Shown piece by piece: positions 43,672-52,508 of a stretch of DNA of 64,000 bases (the first letter of the stretch is position 1; each line of letters starts with the position of its first letter). Origin of the DNA: Candidatus Thiocaldithrix dubininis (GTDB lineage: Bacteria > Pseudomonadota > Gammaproteobacteria > Thiotrichales > Thiotrichaceae). Made by a program: the position numbers and the translations under genes. The stretch lies in NCBI GenBank assembly GCA_029972135.1, contig CP124755.1, positions 496,001 to 560,000 on the forward strand. The letters run 5' to 3'. The notes under the pieces were generated by a model that saw only the letters and a list, made by a program, of their open reading frames with translations, did not search any database and was not told where the DNA came from.

Positions 43672-44286
43672 ATGCTATTAATAGCGATTAACGCCAGTCT
43701 CGAAGCGGCGTTTAATGCGTGGTTACAACTGGAAGCCAGCACGCACGGGCAAGCTTTAAACCGTTTGCAAGCTTTGCAAGGTAAGCTGATTCGCTTACAC
43801 ATTACTAACCCTGATATGCAGTTTGATATTCTGCCAACCACCGAGCGTATTCGCGTGAGTACGGATTATGCCGCCGAGCCGGATGTGACAATTACAGGTT
43901 CGGCGTTGGGGTTTATGCGCTTAGCGACGGCTGAGGACAGCGGTAAAGCCATGTTAGCGCAGGGTGTGACGATTGCGGGCGATACTGGCTTAGGTATGCA
44001 ATTTAGTCAGATTTTGCGTGAAGTGAATATTGATTGGGAAGAATTAGCCTCGCGTGCAGTGGGCGATGTGATGGCGCATCAGTTGGGGCAAATAGCGCGT
44101 CAGTCTAAAGGTTGGCTAGACGATACGGCGCACGCTATGCGCTTAAATACCCAAGAATATTTACAGGAAGAAGCGCGTTTAGTCCCTGCCGAAGCGGAAT
44201 TAAAGGCGTATTTGGATGCGGTCGACGACTTGCGTATGGATGTAGACCGCTTGGAAGCGCGTTTAAAACAGCTAGAGGCTAATTAG
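43672..44286 (+). CDS. ubiJ: UbiJ-like ubiquinone biosynthesis accessory factor
   Basis: UbiJ has an SCP2 domain that binds the hydrophobic intermediates of the Ubi complex. The 204-residue protein has the SCP2 pattern (LQGKLIRLHITNPDMQFDIL; DVTITGSALGFMRLA; AMLAQGVTIAGDTGLGMQFS) and the C-terminal coiled-coil (DDLRMDVDRLEARLKQLE). In most gammaproteobacteria ubiJ lies between ubiE and ubiB; here neither is present, so it is detached. It ends in an eight-base convergent overlap with arsR. Confidence 0.88.
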   Translation: MLLIAINASLEAAFNAWLQLEASTHGQALNRLQALQGKLIRLHITNPDMQFDILPTTERIRVSTDYAAEPDVTITGSALGFMRLATAEDSGKAMLAQGVTIAGDTGLGMQFSQILREVNIDWEELASRAVGDVMAHQLGQIARQSKGWLDDTAHAMRLNTQEYLQEEARLVPAEAELKAYLDAVDDLRMDVDRLEARLKQLEAN

Positions 44287-44638
44287 CACAGCAGACGGTT
44301 TCGGTTAAGCGAGTGGCGGCTTGTAAACGCTGTAAATCGGCTGAGTAAAGTACCTCACTTGCACTGCCGATCACAAGCTGCTGAATAATGGTTTGTGCCC
44401 AAGTTGCTAATGCCGGATGCAGACGGTAATACACCCATAAACCGGCTTTGCGATCTAATAATACGCCGCTTTCGCGCAAGATAGCCAAGTGCCGCGAGAT
44501 TTTCGGTTGTGCCAATTCCAAGCTTTGGGTGAGTTCGCATACGCATAACTCACCTCTATGCGCGACAAGTAGCACAATGCGCAGCCGCGTTTGATCGGCT
44601 AACGCTTTACTAAAAGTTTCTAATTCCATGCTTTGCAT
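44279..44638 (-). CDS. arsR: ArsR-family arsenite-responsive repressor
   Basis: The 119-residue winged-helix protein has the Cys pair of classic arsenite-sensing ArsR proteins, Cys32 and Cys34 in GELCVCELTQSL, on the recognition-associated helix, followed by LAQPKISRHLAILRESGVLL. A C-terminal CC pair (ETVCCAN) adds further thiols. Arsenite binding releases DNA. It is about 7-9 kb from the arsC-acr3-arsI operon, which has an inverted-repeat operator. It starts 36 bases after trxC on the same strand, so the two are probably cotranscribed. Confidence 0.9.
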   Translation of the reverse strand: MQSMELETFSKALADQTRLRIVLLVAHRGELCVCELTQSLELAQPKISRHLAILRESGVLLDRKAGLWVYYRLHPALATWAQTIIQQLVIGSASEVLYSADLQRLQAATRLTETVCCAN

Positions 44639-44674
44639 ACGCTGCCCAAAAGAATAGGCAGAGTATAACGCGCT

Positions 44675-45109
44675 TTAACTATTACTGCGTACCCAGCGCA
44701 CAATATCGTTAACACTCATTGCGCCGGATTGTCGAGCAACTTCTTGCCCGTTTTTAAAGATTACCATCGTTGGAATGCTACGGATTTGATAACGTGCGCC
44801 AATCATTTGATGATCTTCCGTATTGACTTTAGCAAGGCGTACATTCGGCTGTAATTGTTGCGCGGCTTGCTGGAAAGCCGGTGCCATCATCTTGCAAGGT
44901 CCACACCACGGTGCCCAGAAATCAACCACCACCGGAATATCGGTGCGGGCAATCATTTTGCTGAAGGTTTCACCCGTTAATTCCACCGGATGCCCGTCGA
45001 ATAACGGTTGGTGACATTTACCGCACTTGGGTTTATCGCTTAAACGCTCAGCCGGAATACGATTGGTTGCATTGCAATGCGGGCAAACAATATTTAATGC
45101 GTCGCTCAT
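44675..45109 (-). CDS. trxC: Thioredoxin 2 with N-terminal zinc finger
   Basis: The 144-residue protein has an N-terminal zinc-binding site (Cys9, Cys12, Cys29, Cys32 in CPHC and CGKC) and a thioredoxin domain with the active site WCGPC (Cys69, Cys72). This is the TrxC layout. It reduces disulfides, and here it may feed the thioredoxin-type ArsC, since arsR follows it by 36 bases. The promoter should lie within the 45110-45257 gap, divergent from mnmG. Confidence 0.95.
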   Translation of the reverse strand: MSDALNIVCPHCNATNRIPAERLSDKPKCGKCHQPLFDGHPVELTGETFSKMIARTDIPVVVDFWAPWCGPCKMMAPAFQQAAQQLQPNVRLAKVNTEDHQMIGARYQIRSIPTMVIFKNGQEVARQSGAMSVNDIVRWVRSNS

Positions 45110-45189
45110 GTAAACTTCCTCAAGTTATATTTTTTGTCCAGCTACTATATTAGGGCAAACTGATGCACTTTAAAGCGTATTAGGATAAT

Positions 45190-45218
45190 TTGAGCCAAAC
45201 GCAGGCTCATACTACAAT
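45190..45218 (+). promoter_or_regulatory. Sigma-70 type promoter of the mnmG operon
   Basis: TTGAGC (45190-45195) and TACAAT (45213-45218) are separated by 17 bases and lie 40 bases before the mnmG start. Confidence 0.65.
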
Positions 45219-45257
45219 GCGCAGTTCTCTTTTGTCTTTGCCAAGGTCAGCACGCAC

Positions 45258-47144
45258 ATGCACTACCCACAATCGTTTGATGTCATTGTTATCGGCGGCG
45301 GTCATGCCGGAACGGAGGCAGCGTTAGCCGCTGCGCGTATGGGGAGTCGTACCTTATTATTGACGCATAATATTGAAACCATTGGACAAATGAGTTGTAA
45401 CCCAGCGATTGGCGGCATTGGCAAAGGACATTTAGTCAAAGAAGTGGATGCCTTAGGCGGGGCAATGGCACACGCGGCGGATTGTGGCGGTATTCAGTTT
45501 CGGATTTTGAATGCCAGTAAAGGCCCAGCGGTGCGCGCGACGCGGGCGCAAGCGGATCGGGTGCGTTATAAGGCGGCGGTGCGTTCTATTGTAGAAAACC
45601 AGCCCAACTTGCAAGTGTTTCAGCAAGCAGTGGATGATTTGTCGCTAGAAGGCGAAAAGGTCGTCGGCGTTGTTACGCAAATGGGGTTAAGTTTTACGGC
45701 GCGCGCAGTGGTATTAACCAGCGGTACGTTCTTAGGTGGCAAAATCCATATTGGTTTAAGCAATCATGCGGGTGGGCGGGCGGGTGATCCTCCATCGTTA
45801 ACCTTGTCCGAAAAATTACGCGCGTTACCGTTTCGCGTGGATCGGCTTAAAACCGGCACACCACCGCGTATTGATGCACGTAGTATTGATTATTCTAAAC
45901 TTGAACCACAGCCCGGCGATGATCCTGCACCCGTGTTTTCTTTTCTGGGTTCGGTGGCTGAGCATCCGCGTCAAGTGCCTTGTCATATTACCTATACCAA
46001 TATACAAACCCACGAGATTATTCGCGGCGGTTTAGATCGTTCGCCCATGTATACCGGCGTTATTGAGGGGATTGGCCCGCGTTATTGCCCATCGATTGAA
46101 GATAAAGTGGTGCGCTTTGCGGATAAAGATCGGCATCAAATCTTTTTAGAACCGGAAGGCTTAGATACTCACGAAATTTACCCCAATGGGATTTCCACCA
46201 GCTTACCGTTTGATGTGCAATATAACTTAGTGCGCTCAATGGCAGGTTTAGAAAATGCGCATATTGTGCGCCCCGGTTATGCGATTGAATACGATTTCTT
46301 CGATCCGCGTGACTTAAAGCCGACCTTGGAAACCAAAGTGATTCAAGGTTTATTCTTTGCCGGGCAAATCAATGGCACAACTGGCTATGAAGAAGCGGCG
46401 GCGCAAGGCTTATTAGCCGGTTTAAATGCTGCCCGTTACGCGCAAGATAAAGAAGGTTGGTATCCACGCCGCGATCAAGCCTATATCGGGGTGTTGATCG
46501 ACGATTTAATTACGCTTGGCACGAAAGAACCGTATCGCATGTTTACCAGTCGGGCGGAACATCGCTTATTGTTGCGTGAAGATAATGCGGATTTGCGTTT
46601 AACCGAAATCGGGCGTGAATTAGGCTTAGTGGATGATATGCGTTGGCGGGCGTTTAGCGAAAAACGTGAAGCAATTGAACGCGAAACCCAACGCTTAAAA
46701 GCCACCGTCTTACACCCGCATATGCTCAGTGCGGACGAAACCCAACGGGTATTTGGTGACCCCTTAGCGCGGGATTTTAAGCTGTATGATTTATTACGCC
46801 GCCCAAATGTGACTTACACCAGTTTAACCAGCTTGGCAGCCGTAGGTTCGGAGATTAGTGATGTAGCGGTTAAAGAACAGGTGGAAATTCAGTGCAAATA
46901 CGCCGGTTATATTGATCGTCAAGCCGAAGAAATCGAGCGGCAACGGCGTAATGAGGAAACCTATATTCCGGCTTGGTTGGATTATGCGCAGGTGCGCGGC
47001 TTATCCAATGAAGTGCGGCAAAAATTACAAAACCAGCAACCGGCAACTATTGGGCAAGCGTCCCGGATTCCGGGGGTAACACCGGCGGCTATTTCGCTGT
47101 TATTGGTGCACTTGAAAAAAGGGAATCCGAATCATGCAGCCTGA
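45258..47144 (+). CDS. mnmG: tRNA uridine-5-carboxymethylaminomethyl modification enzyme MnmG
   Basis: MnmG works with MnmE to modify U34 of several tRNAs. The 628 residues have the FAD-binding N terminus ([19 protein letters not shown]), the [17 protein letters not shown] segment, [20 protein letters not shown] and the C-terminal MnmE-binding domain. It heads the mnmG-rsmG-parA-parB set, a common gene order near the origin in many bacteria. It overlaps rsmG by 11 bases. Confidence 0.97.
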   Translation: MHYPQSFDVIVIGGGHAGTEAALAAARMGSRTLLLTHNIETIGQMSCNPAIGGIGKGHLVKEVDALGGAMAHAADCGGIQFRILNASKGPAVRATRAQADRVRYKAAVRSIVENQPNLQVFQQAVDDLSLEGEKVVGVVTQMGLSFTARAVVLTSGTFLGGKIHIGLSNHAGGRAGDPPSLTLSEKLRALPFRVDRLKTGTPPRIDARSIDYSKLEPQPGDDPAPVFSFLGSVAEHPRQVPCHITYTNIQTHEIIRGGLDRSPMYTGVIEGIGPRYCPSIEDKVVRFADKDRHQIFLEPEGLDTHEIYPNGISTSLPFDVQYNLVRSMAGLENAHIVRPGYAIEYDFFDPRDLKPTLETKVIQGLFFAGQINGTTGYEEAAAQGLLAGLNAARYAQDKEGWYPRRDQAYIGVLIDDLITLGTKEPYRMFTSRAEHRLLLREDNADLRLTEIGRELGLVDDMRWRAFSEKREAIERETQRLKATVLHPHMLSADETQRVFGDPLARDFKLYDLLRRPNVTYTSLTSLAAVGSEISDVAVKEQVEIQCKYAGYIDRQAEEIERQRRNEETYIPAWLDYAQVRGLSNEVRQKLQNQQPATIGQASRIPGVTPAAISLLLVHLKKGNPNHAA

Positions 47145-47706
47145 ACAACGCGCCTTATTACAGCATTATTTGCAATTGCTGCAACGCTGGAATGCGGTGT
47201 ATAACCTCACGGCGGTGCGTAATGCGGCACAAATGCAGTTGTTGCATATTGATGATAGTTTAAGCGTGGCGGAGTTTATTCGCGGCGAGAATTGCTTAGA
47301 TGTGGGCAGTGGCGCAGGTTTGCCGGGGATTCCATTAGCCATTATGCAACCGCAGCGGCACTTTACCTTATTGGATACCAATGGCAAGAAAACCCGCTTT
47401 ATGCAGCAAGCAATCTTGGAATTAGGTTTGAAAAATGTAAAAGTCGTGCAAACGCGGGTGGAAGCGTGGGCAGCACCGACAACTTTCGATGCGATTATTA
47501 GTCGTGCATTTGCTTCAATGGCTGATTTTGTGAACGGCACTGGCATGCATTTAGCCCCAGACGGCACGTTGTATGCCATGAAAGGGCGTTATCCACAAAG
47601 CGAATTGGCAGAATTGCCTCAAGGTTGGCGCGTAACCGCCCAACATGTGCTACATATACCCGGTTTAGATGCCGAGCGACATTTGTTAGAACTACAGCGA
47701 GATTAA
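47134..47706 (+). CDS. rsmG: 16S rRNA (guanine527-N7)-methyltransferase RsmG
   Basis: RsmG methylates G527 of 16S rRNA with S-adenosylmethionine. The 190-residue protein has the SAM motif ([20 protein letters not shown]) and [12 protein letters not shown]. It is slightly shorter than the E. coli protein (207). It overlaps mnmG by 11 bases and ends three bases before parA. Confidence 0.95.
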   Translation: MQPEQRALLQHYLQLLQRWNAVYNLTAVRNAAQMQLLHIDDSLSVAEFIRGENCLDVGSGAGLPGIPLAIMQPQRHFTLLDTNGKKTRFMQQAILELGLKNVKVVQTRVEAWAAPTTFDAIISRAFASMADFVNGTGMHLAPDGTLYAMKGRYPQSELAELPQGWRVTAQHVLHIPGLDAERHLLELQRD

Positions 47707-47709
47707 ACT

Positions 47710-48507
47710 ATGGTGGCGCGAGTCATTGCCGTGGCGAATCAAAAAGGGGGCGTGGGTAAAACTACCACGACGGTTAATTTGGCAGCTTCGTGGGCGGCAA
47801 TGAAGCGGCGGGTGTTGTTGGTGGATATGGATCCGCAAGGCAATGCTACCACCGGCTTAGGCATTGAAAAGCACGGGCAAGCAGTTACTTTAAGCGATGT
47901 CTTATTGGGTGAAGCCAGCGTTGAGGATATTCTAGAAGAATTACCCTCGGGTAATTTGGATGTGCTGCCCGGTTCACCCGAAACCACCACCGCTGAAATC
48001 GAGCTGATGAATTTAGCTAAACGTGAATATCGGCTAAAAGCGGTATTAGAGCCGTTATTAGAACGCTATGACTACGTGCTGATTGATTGTCCGCCTTCGT
48101 TGAATATGTTGACGGTGAACGCCTTGGTGGCGGCGGATAGCGTGTTAATTCCGATGCAATGCGAGTATTACGCTTTGGAAGGTTTAAGCGCGTTAGTGAA
48201 CACGATTGAGCGCATTAAACAAACTGCAAATGCGAAGCTGGAGGTGATGGGCTTAGTTCGCACCATGTATGACCCCCGCAGTAATTTGGCGCGGGACGTG
48301 TCGGAACAAATCAATGCGTTCTTTAAAGGCAAGGTTTATAACACCGCCATTCCGCGCAATGTACGGTTAGCCGAAGCGCCCAGTCACGGGCTATCCGCCT
48401 TGGAATATGATAAAGGCTCACGCGGCGCATTGTCTTATTTAGCCTTGGCAGCCGAAATTTTGCGTAAACACGGTTACAACGTACCCGAACAAGGAGATAC
48501 AGTATGA
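47710..48507 (+). CDS. parA: Chromosome partitioning ATPase ParA/Soj
   Basis: The 265-residue protein starts directly with the deviant Walker A (ANQKGGVGKTTTTVNLAA), which identifies the chromosomal short-form ParA without an N-terminal DNA-binding domain. VLLVDMDPQGNATTGLGI and DYVLIDCPPSLNMLT follow. It forms gradients on the nucleoid and moves ParB-parS complexes. It overlaps parB by four bases. Confidence 0.96.
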   Translation: MVARVIAVANQKGGVGKTTTTVNLAASWAAMKRRVLLVDMDPQGNATTGLGIEKHGQAVTLSDVLLGEASVEDILEELPSGNLDVLPGSPETTTAEIELMNLAKREYRLKAVLEPLLERYDYVLIDCPPSLNMLTVNALVAADSVLIPMQCEYYALEGLSALVNTIERIKQTANAKLEVMGLVRTMYDPRSNLARDVSEQINAFFKGKVYNTAIPRNVRLAEAPSHGLSALEYDKGSRGALSYLALAAEILRKHGYNVPEQGDTV

Positions 48508-49361
48508 TTAAAAAATCCGGTTTGGGACGCGGTTTAGATAAATTACTCAGTTCGGCCAATAGCGAGAGCGTTACCGATGCCAGCCAATTAAAGCTGTTAG
48601 CGGTCGAAAAAATTTCACCCAGCCCTTATCAACCGCGTAAAAACATTGCGCAAGAGGGCTTACAAAGCTTAGCTGATTCCATTAAGGCACAAGGCTTAGT
48701 GCAGCCGATTGTGGTGCGTAAATTAGCGGATGGGCAATACGAATTGATTGCCGGTGAACGGCGCTGGCGTGCGTCACAATTGGCGGGGTTACTAGAAATT
48801 CCGGCGATTGTGCGCGAGCTGCCTGATCAAGCTGCCGCTGCTATGGCCTTGATAGAAAATATTCAGCGCGAAGATTTAAATGCTTTAGAAGAAGCACAAG
48901 CCTTAAATCGTTTAATCCATGAATTTGGTTTGACCCACCAACAAACGGCGGAAGCGGTTGGGCGTTCGCGTGCGGCGGTCTCTAACTTACTACGCTTATT
49001 AGAGTTAGAAAGCCAATGCAAAGTTTTGCTGGAAGAAGGCAAATTGGAAATGGGGCATGCCCGCGCCTTATTAGCGTTACAAGGTAAACAGCAGATTGAA
49101 TTGGCACATAAAGTCGCGCAATACCAGTTATCGGTACGTGCCACTGAAAAATTAGTTAAGCAAACCTTAGCCGGTGAATTGCAAGCGATTATTGCGCCTA
49201 AGCCTACGCTGAATGCGGATATTAGCCAGCTACAAAGCCGTTTAGCGGATACCTTAGGGGCGAAAGTTAGCATCAATCATTCTAAGCGTGGCAAAGGTAA
49301 GTTAGTGATTGAATACAATAGTTTAGATGAATTGGATGGGATTCTTGCACATATACACTAA
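48504..49361 (+). CDS. parB: Chromosome partitioning protein ParB/Spo0J
   Basis: The 285-residue protein has the ParB CTPase core (ISPSPYQPRKNIAQEGLQSL, ELIAGERRWRASQLAG, AMALIENIQREDLNALEEAQ), the helix-turn-helix for parS (LTHQQTAEAVGRSRAAVSNL) and a C-terminal dimerisation domain (GKLVIEYNSLDELDGILAHI). I did not see a parS sequence (TGTTTCACGTGAAACA) in this window. The next gene is rpsT, where many relatives have the atp operon. Confidence 0.96.
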   Translation: MIKKSGLGRGLDKLLSSANSESVTDASQLKLLAVEKISPSPYQPRKNIAQEGLQSLADSIKAQGLVQPIVVRKLADGQYELIAGERRWRASQLAGLLEIPAIVRELPDQAAAAMALIENIQREDLNALEEAQALNRLIHEFGLTHQQTAEAVGRSRAAVSNLLRLLELESQCKVLLEEGKLEMGHARALLALQGKQQIELAHKVAQYQLSVRATEKLVKQTLAGELQAIIAPKPTLNADISQLQSRLADTLGAKVSINHSKRGKGKLVIEYNSLDELDGILAHIH

Positions 49362-49377
49362 TTTTTAAGTTTAGGTG

Positions 49378-49406
49378 TTGAAGCGCTTATTGAATTGCGG
49401 CACAAT
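49378..49406 (+). promoter_or_regulatory. Probable rpsT promoter
   Basis: TTGAAG (49378-49383) and CACAAT (49401-49406) are 17 bases apart, 42 bases before the TTG start of rpsT. Confidence 0.5.
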
Positions 49407-49448
49407 ACGCCCCTTAATTTTTCGGAATGGTTTCGCGGGAGAATACCC

Positions 49449-49721
49449 TTGCCTAATATAGCCTCAGCTAAAAAACGTGTACGCCAAAGTGAAAATAACC
49501 GTATGCACAATCGGCACATGCGTTCACGTCTGCGTACCCAAATCAAGAACGTTCTGCGTGCTATTGAAGCGGGTGATCGTGATGCAGCCGTTGCTGCGTA
49601 CAATGCAGCAGTCCCTGTAATTGATGCAATTGCAGATAAAGGCATTGTTCACAAAAATAAAGCGGCACGTCATAAAAGCCGTTTGAACGCGCACATTAAA
49701 GCACTCGCTGCGCAAGCATAA
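49449..49721 (+). CDS. rpsT: 30S ribosomal protein S20
   Basis: The 90-residue protein (PNIASAKKRVRQSENNRMHN...) starts at a TTG preceded by GGGAG. No ATG or GTG lies at the position where S20 should begin; the nearest upstream ATG would add an 18-residue non-family extension. E. coli rpsT also uses UUG, where the poor start is part of its autoregulation, so the feature appears conserved. S20 is a primary 16S rRNA binder in early assembly. A terminator follows. Confidence 0.95.
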   Translation: MPNIASAKKRVRQSENNRMHNRHMRSRLRTQIKNVLRAIEAGDRDAAVAAYNAAVPVIDAIADKGIVHKNKAARHKSRLNAHIKALAAQA

Positions 49722-49744
49722 TTCATTGAATATGCACGAATTTC

Positions 49745-49769
49745 AAAGCCAGTTTCAGACTGGCTTTTC
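49745..49769 (+). terminator. Terminator after rpsT
   Basis: AAGCCAGT pairs with ACTGGCTT around a five-base loop, followed by TTCG, 24 bases after the stop. Confidence 0.85.
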
Positions 49770-49785
49770 GTGTTTGTAGCCATTT

Positions 49786-50385
49786 ATGTTAAAAATTGGT
49801 TTAACGGGTGGCATTGGTTGTGGTAAATCCACAGCCGTTAACTATTTGCAAAGTTTAGGTATTCCCGTCATTGACGCTGATTTAATTGCGCGTCAAGTGG
49901 TTGAACCGGGTCAGCCTGCCTTACAACAAATTGCTTACGCATTTGGTACAGCGATATTAAACCCAGAGGGTAGTTTAAATCGGGGTTTATTACGTGAAAC
50001 GGTATTTAATAATGCTGAGCAATTAGCAAGATTAGAAGCGATTCTGCATCCGCTTATAAAAGAATCTATAATCAATAAAATAAATGAATATAAAGCGCAT
50101 GCCTATATAATTGTGGATGTACCTCTATTATTTGAAAAAAATTATACTAAACTATTTGATAGAGTTTTAGTCATAGACTGTTTGCCCGATCAACAAAAAC
50201 AACGTGTCAAACAACGGGATGGCAGTACAGAAGGGGTTATTGAATCAATTATGCAAACGCAAATTAATCGTGATAAACGTTTAAGTTTAGCTGACGATAT
50301 CTTAAAAAATACCACAAGTGTGGAAGCTTTATATCAGCAAATAAATTGCTTACACATTAAATATTTAGCTTTATCTGAGACTTAA
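49786..50385 (+). CDS. coaE: Dephospho-CoA kinase
   Basis: CoaE makes the final CoA phosphorylation. The 199-residue protein has the P-loop LTGGIGCGKSTAVNYL (6-21), DADLIARQVVEPGQPAL and IIVDVPLLFEKNYT. The second half is unusually AT-rich. It is close to zapD, as in the coaE-zapD neighbourhood of many gammaproteobacteria, but pilD, which often precedes it, is missing. Confidence 0.95.
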   Translation: MLKIGLTGGIGCGKSTAVNYLQSLGIPVIDADLIARQVVEPGQPALQQIAYAFGTAILNPEGSLNRGLLRETVFNNAEQLARLEAILHPLIKESIINKINEYKAHAYIIVDVPLLFEKNYTKLFDRVLVIDCLPDQQKQRVKQRDGSTEGVIESIMQTQINRDKRLSLADDILKNTTSVEALYQQINCLHIKYLALSET

Positions 50386-50446
50386 GTTGCGACCCTTAAA
50401 TGATTTTTGCTATAAATAGCCATCGACTCAATATACTGAGTGTCTT

Positions 50447-51268
50447 ATGGTTATTTATAAACAACCGTTAGGCGAAGTGATTCGTCAATTGTCAGAGCAA
50501 CCAATGGTAATTTACGAACAGCCGCTTAACGAAAAAATTCGTTTGTTTATGCGTTTAGAATTATTGGTCAAACGCTTTCAAACGCATTTAGTCGGACAAC
50601 CCTCTATTGAAGACACAATTAGCGCCTTACATTTATTATTAGAGCTTTACAATTTATCGGCGCGTATTGATTTAAAAAGCGAAGTGCTGAAAGAATTAGA
50701 GCGCATGGCGCAAACCGCACGCGGTTTTATGCGACATGAAGATGAGGGCTTTAGTCAATTTGCGGAAGTCTTGGAAGATTTAACACGCCAAAGTGAATTG
50801 CTGTATCAACAGCAGGGGCAATTGGGGCAACACTTAAAATCACATAGTTTTTTTAATAGTTTACGCCAGCGTATGACCTTACCCGGCGGCATTAATAGCT
50901 TTGATATTCCTCTATTTCATTATTGGCAGTCACAACCCTTAGATGCACGCTTAGCCAATCTTAGTGATTGGGCAGCACCTTACATTGGGGTGAATGCAGC
51001 CGCTAGCATGGTATTAGGTATTGTTCGCCAATCGGCTGAGCGCCGCGAAGAAATTGGTAAAGCGGGGTTCTTTAACTGTAACTTAGAAGCGCGTAAACCG
51101 TATCAGCTAATTCGCATCGAATTACCCGCACATGTGGAATACTATCCTGAAATTAGTGCGGGTAAACAACGCTTTAGCTTGCGCTTTATGGAAGCGGATT
51201 GGTTATTAGAGCGGGGCAAACAAACCCCGCATGATATTCCTTTTACCTTATTGTTATGTAACTTCTAA
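50447..51268 (+). CDS. zapD: Cell division factor ZapD with a duplicated N terminus
   Basis: ZapD bundles FtsZ filaments. The C-terminal ~250 residues match the family (MVIYEQPLNEKIRLFMRLEL start, GINSFDIPLFHYWQSQP, IELPAHVEYYPEISAGKQRF). An extra 19 residues precede the expected start and repeat it: MVIYKQPLGEVIRQL then MVIYEQPLNEKIRLF, a 57-base direct duplication. Both ATGs (50447 and 50504) have modest ribosome sites, so the protein may begin at either. The duplicated segment is the strand at which ZapD is expected to begin its fold. Confidence 0.92.
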   Translation: MVIYKQPLGEVIRQLSEQPMVIYEQPLNEKIRLFMRLELLVKRFQTHLVGQPSIEDTISALHLLLELYNLSARIDLKSEVLKELERMAQTARGFMRHEDEGFSQFAEVLEDLTRQSELLYQQQGQLGQHLKSHSFFNSLRQRMTLPGGINSFDIPLFHYWQSQPLDARLANLSDWAAPYIGVNAAASMVLGIVRQSAERREEIGKAGFFNCNLEARKPYQLIRIELPAHVEYYPEISAGKQRFSLRFMEADWLLERGKQTPHDIPFTLLLCNF

Positions 51269-51269
51269 G

Positions 51270-52094
51270 TTAACGATTTAAGGTTTCCCACATGGGTTTG
51301 GTCGTGCTATCTGTGCTGGGTTTATCCCAAGAGGCATGATCTTTAGCTGCCGTATCAAGGTTAGTCGTCGTCTTGTTGGCTTCTGACTGGGGCGAATTGC
51401 TAACGTTAGTTGATTGAGTATTGCTGGTAGTATTCGTTGCTGACGTACTAGGCGTTGAACTTAGTAATTTTTTGTCTGCCGCTGCTTTTTGTATTTCGGC
51501 TGGAATAGGGGTAAGCGGTTGGCTTGGTGCTGGAATGACAGGGGTATTAACAGGCGTAGCTGAAGGCGGGGTGGGCGCTGAAGCAAGCGCTGGCAATACT
51601 TGCAAGGTATCTTGTCGCAGAATTTGCCCATCATCATTTTGCACGCTAACCGTCCATGTTCCAGTTAAATTAGGCGCAATGGTTTTACTGGAATGCACAC
51701 GCCAGCGTTCTGCACCTACCGGAAATTGCAGCCCTAATTGAAATGCCCCATTCCGCTGCCATTTATGCGTAATCGTATGCCCTTGTAATCCCATTAATTC
51801 GGTAAAGTAGTAAACCGTTTGCCCCGCATTGACTTGCGTCACATTATTTGTGGGTTCGCGGTTGCTTAAACCTGTGGTGAATTGCGCTCGGCTTACTTGT
51901 GCGGGCACATTGGGTTTAACGCTAACAGGCGGCGGTGGCGTACTAGGTCTAGGGGCGGCAGGTACGACTGGCGTTGGTGGCGCAAGCGCTGCATTAGCGG
52001 GATAGCTAATAATTAAGTCATCAGCACTGACATTTAAACTAGCGCCCAGCGCGACCATAGAAATAAAACTATAAAAAGTTGCGGTTCTTAACAT
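51270..52094 (-). CDS. Secreted DUF2914-family protein
   Basis: The start ATG at 52094 begins a signal peptide (TATFYSFISMVALGASLNVSA). A Pro/Ala-rich linker follows, then the ~110-residue DUF2914 domain (SRAQFTTGLSNREPTNNVTQ; YYFTELMGLQGHTITHKW; WRVHSSKTIAPNLTGTWTVS) and a ~100-residue Pro/Ser/Thr/Asn-rich tail. DUF2914 is of unknown function and often occurs in membrane or secreted proteins. The gene is convergent to zapD with a one-base gap. Confidence 0.78.
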   Translation of the reverse strand: MLRTATFYSFISMVALGASLNVSADDLIISYPANAALAPPTPVVPAAPRPSTPPPPVSVKPNVPAQVSRAQFTTGLSNREPTNNVTQVNAGQTVYYFTELMGLQGHTITHKWQRNGAFQLGLQFPVGAERWRVHSSKTIAPNLTGTWTVSVQNDDGQILRQDTLQVLPALASAPTPPSATPVNTPVIPAPSQPLTPIPAEIQKAAADKKLLSSTPSTSATNTTSNTQSTNVSNSPQSEANKTTTNLDTAAKDHASWDKPSTDSTTKPMWETLNR

Positions 52095-52265
52095 TATGTT
52101 AGCCTTATACCTTGCTAGGAATAGCAGTTTGAATTTGTTAGCAGTTTGGGTGGTTAATAGGCTTAATTCAAGGCATATTCTATTGAAAAAAGCGAATGAC
52201 ACTTGCTGAATAGCCTTAGTTTAGGTTTTACTAGTCTTATTTAAGCCTAGCTATAGGTGTATTTA

Positions 52266-52508
52266 ATGTCGACAGATACGAATTCTACCAATCCGCTGGA
52301 TTTTGAAACAGCGTTAGCGCAATTAGAGCAATTGGTGCAAAAATTAGAGTCCGGTGATTTATCTTTAGAAACGTCTTTACAAGAATATGAGCGCGGCGTG
52401 CAATTAACCCGAGTTTGTCAACAAGCCTTAAAGCAAGCCGAGCAGCGGGTACAATTGGTGAATAGCGATGGCAGTAGCAGTGATTTTCCGGCTTTAGGGG
52501 AGCATTAA
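52266..52508 (+). CDS. xseB: Exodeoxyribonuclease VII small subunit
   Basis: XseB is the small subunit of ExoVII, a single-strand-specific nuclease. The 80-residue protein starts at the ATG at 52266 and has the family's LDFETALAQLEQLVQKLESG start, LSLETSLQEYERGVQL and a short acidic C terminus. It heads the conserved xseB-ispA-dxs operon; its stop overlaps the ispA start. Confidence 0.95.
   Translation: MSTDTNSTNPLDFETALAQLEQLVQKLESGDLSLETSLQEYERGVQLTRVCQQALKQAEQRVQLVNSDGSSSDFPALGEH

Noticed and set aside
47166-47579. 137-residue minus-strand frame opposite rsmG
   Set aside because: It is the complement of rsmG and has no features of its own.
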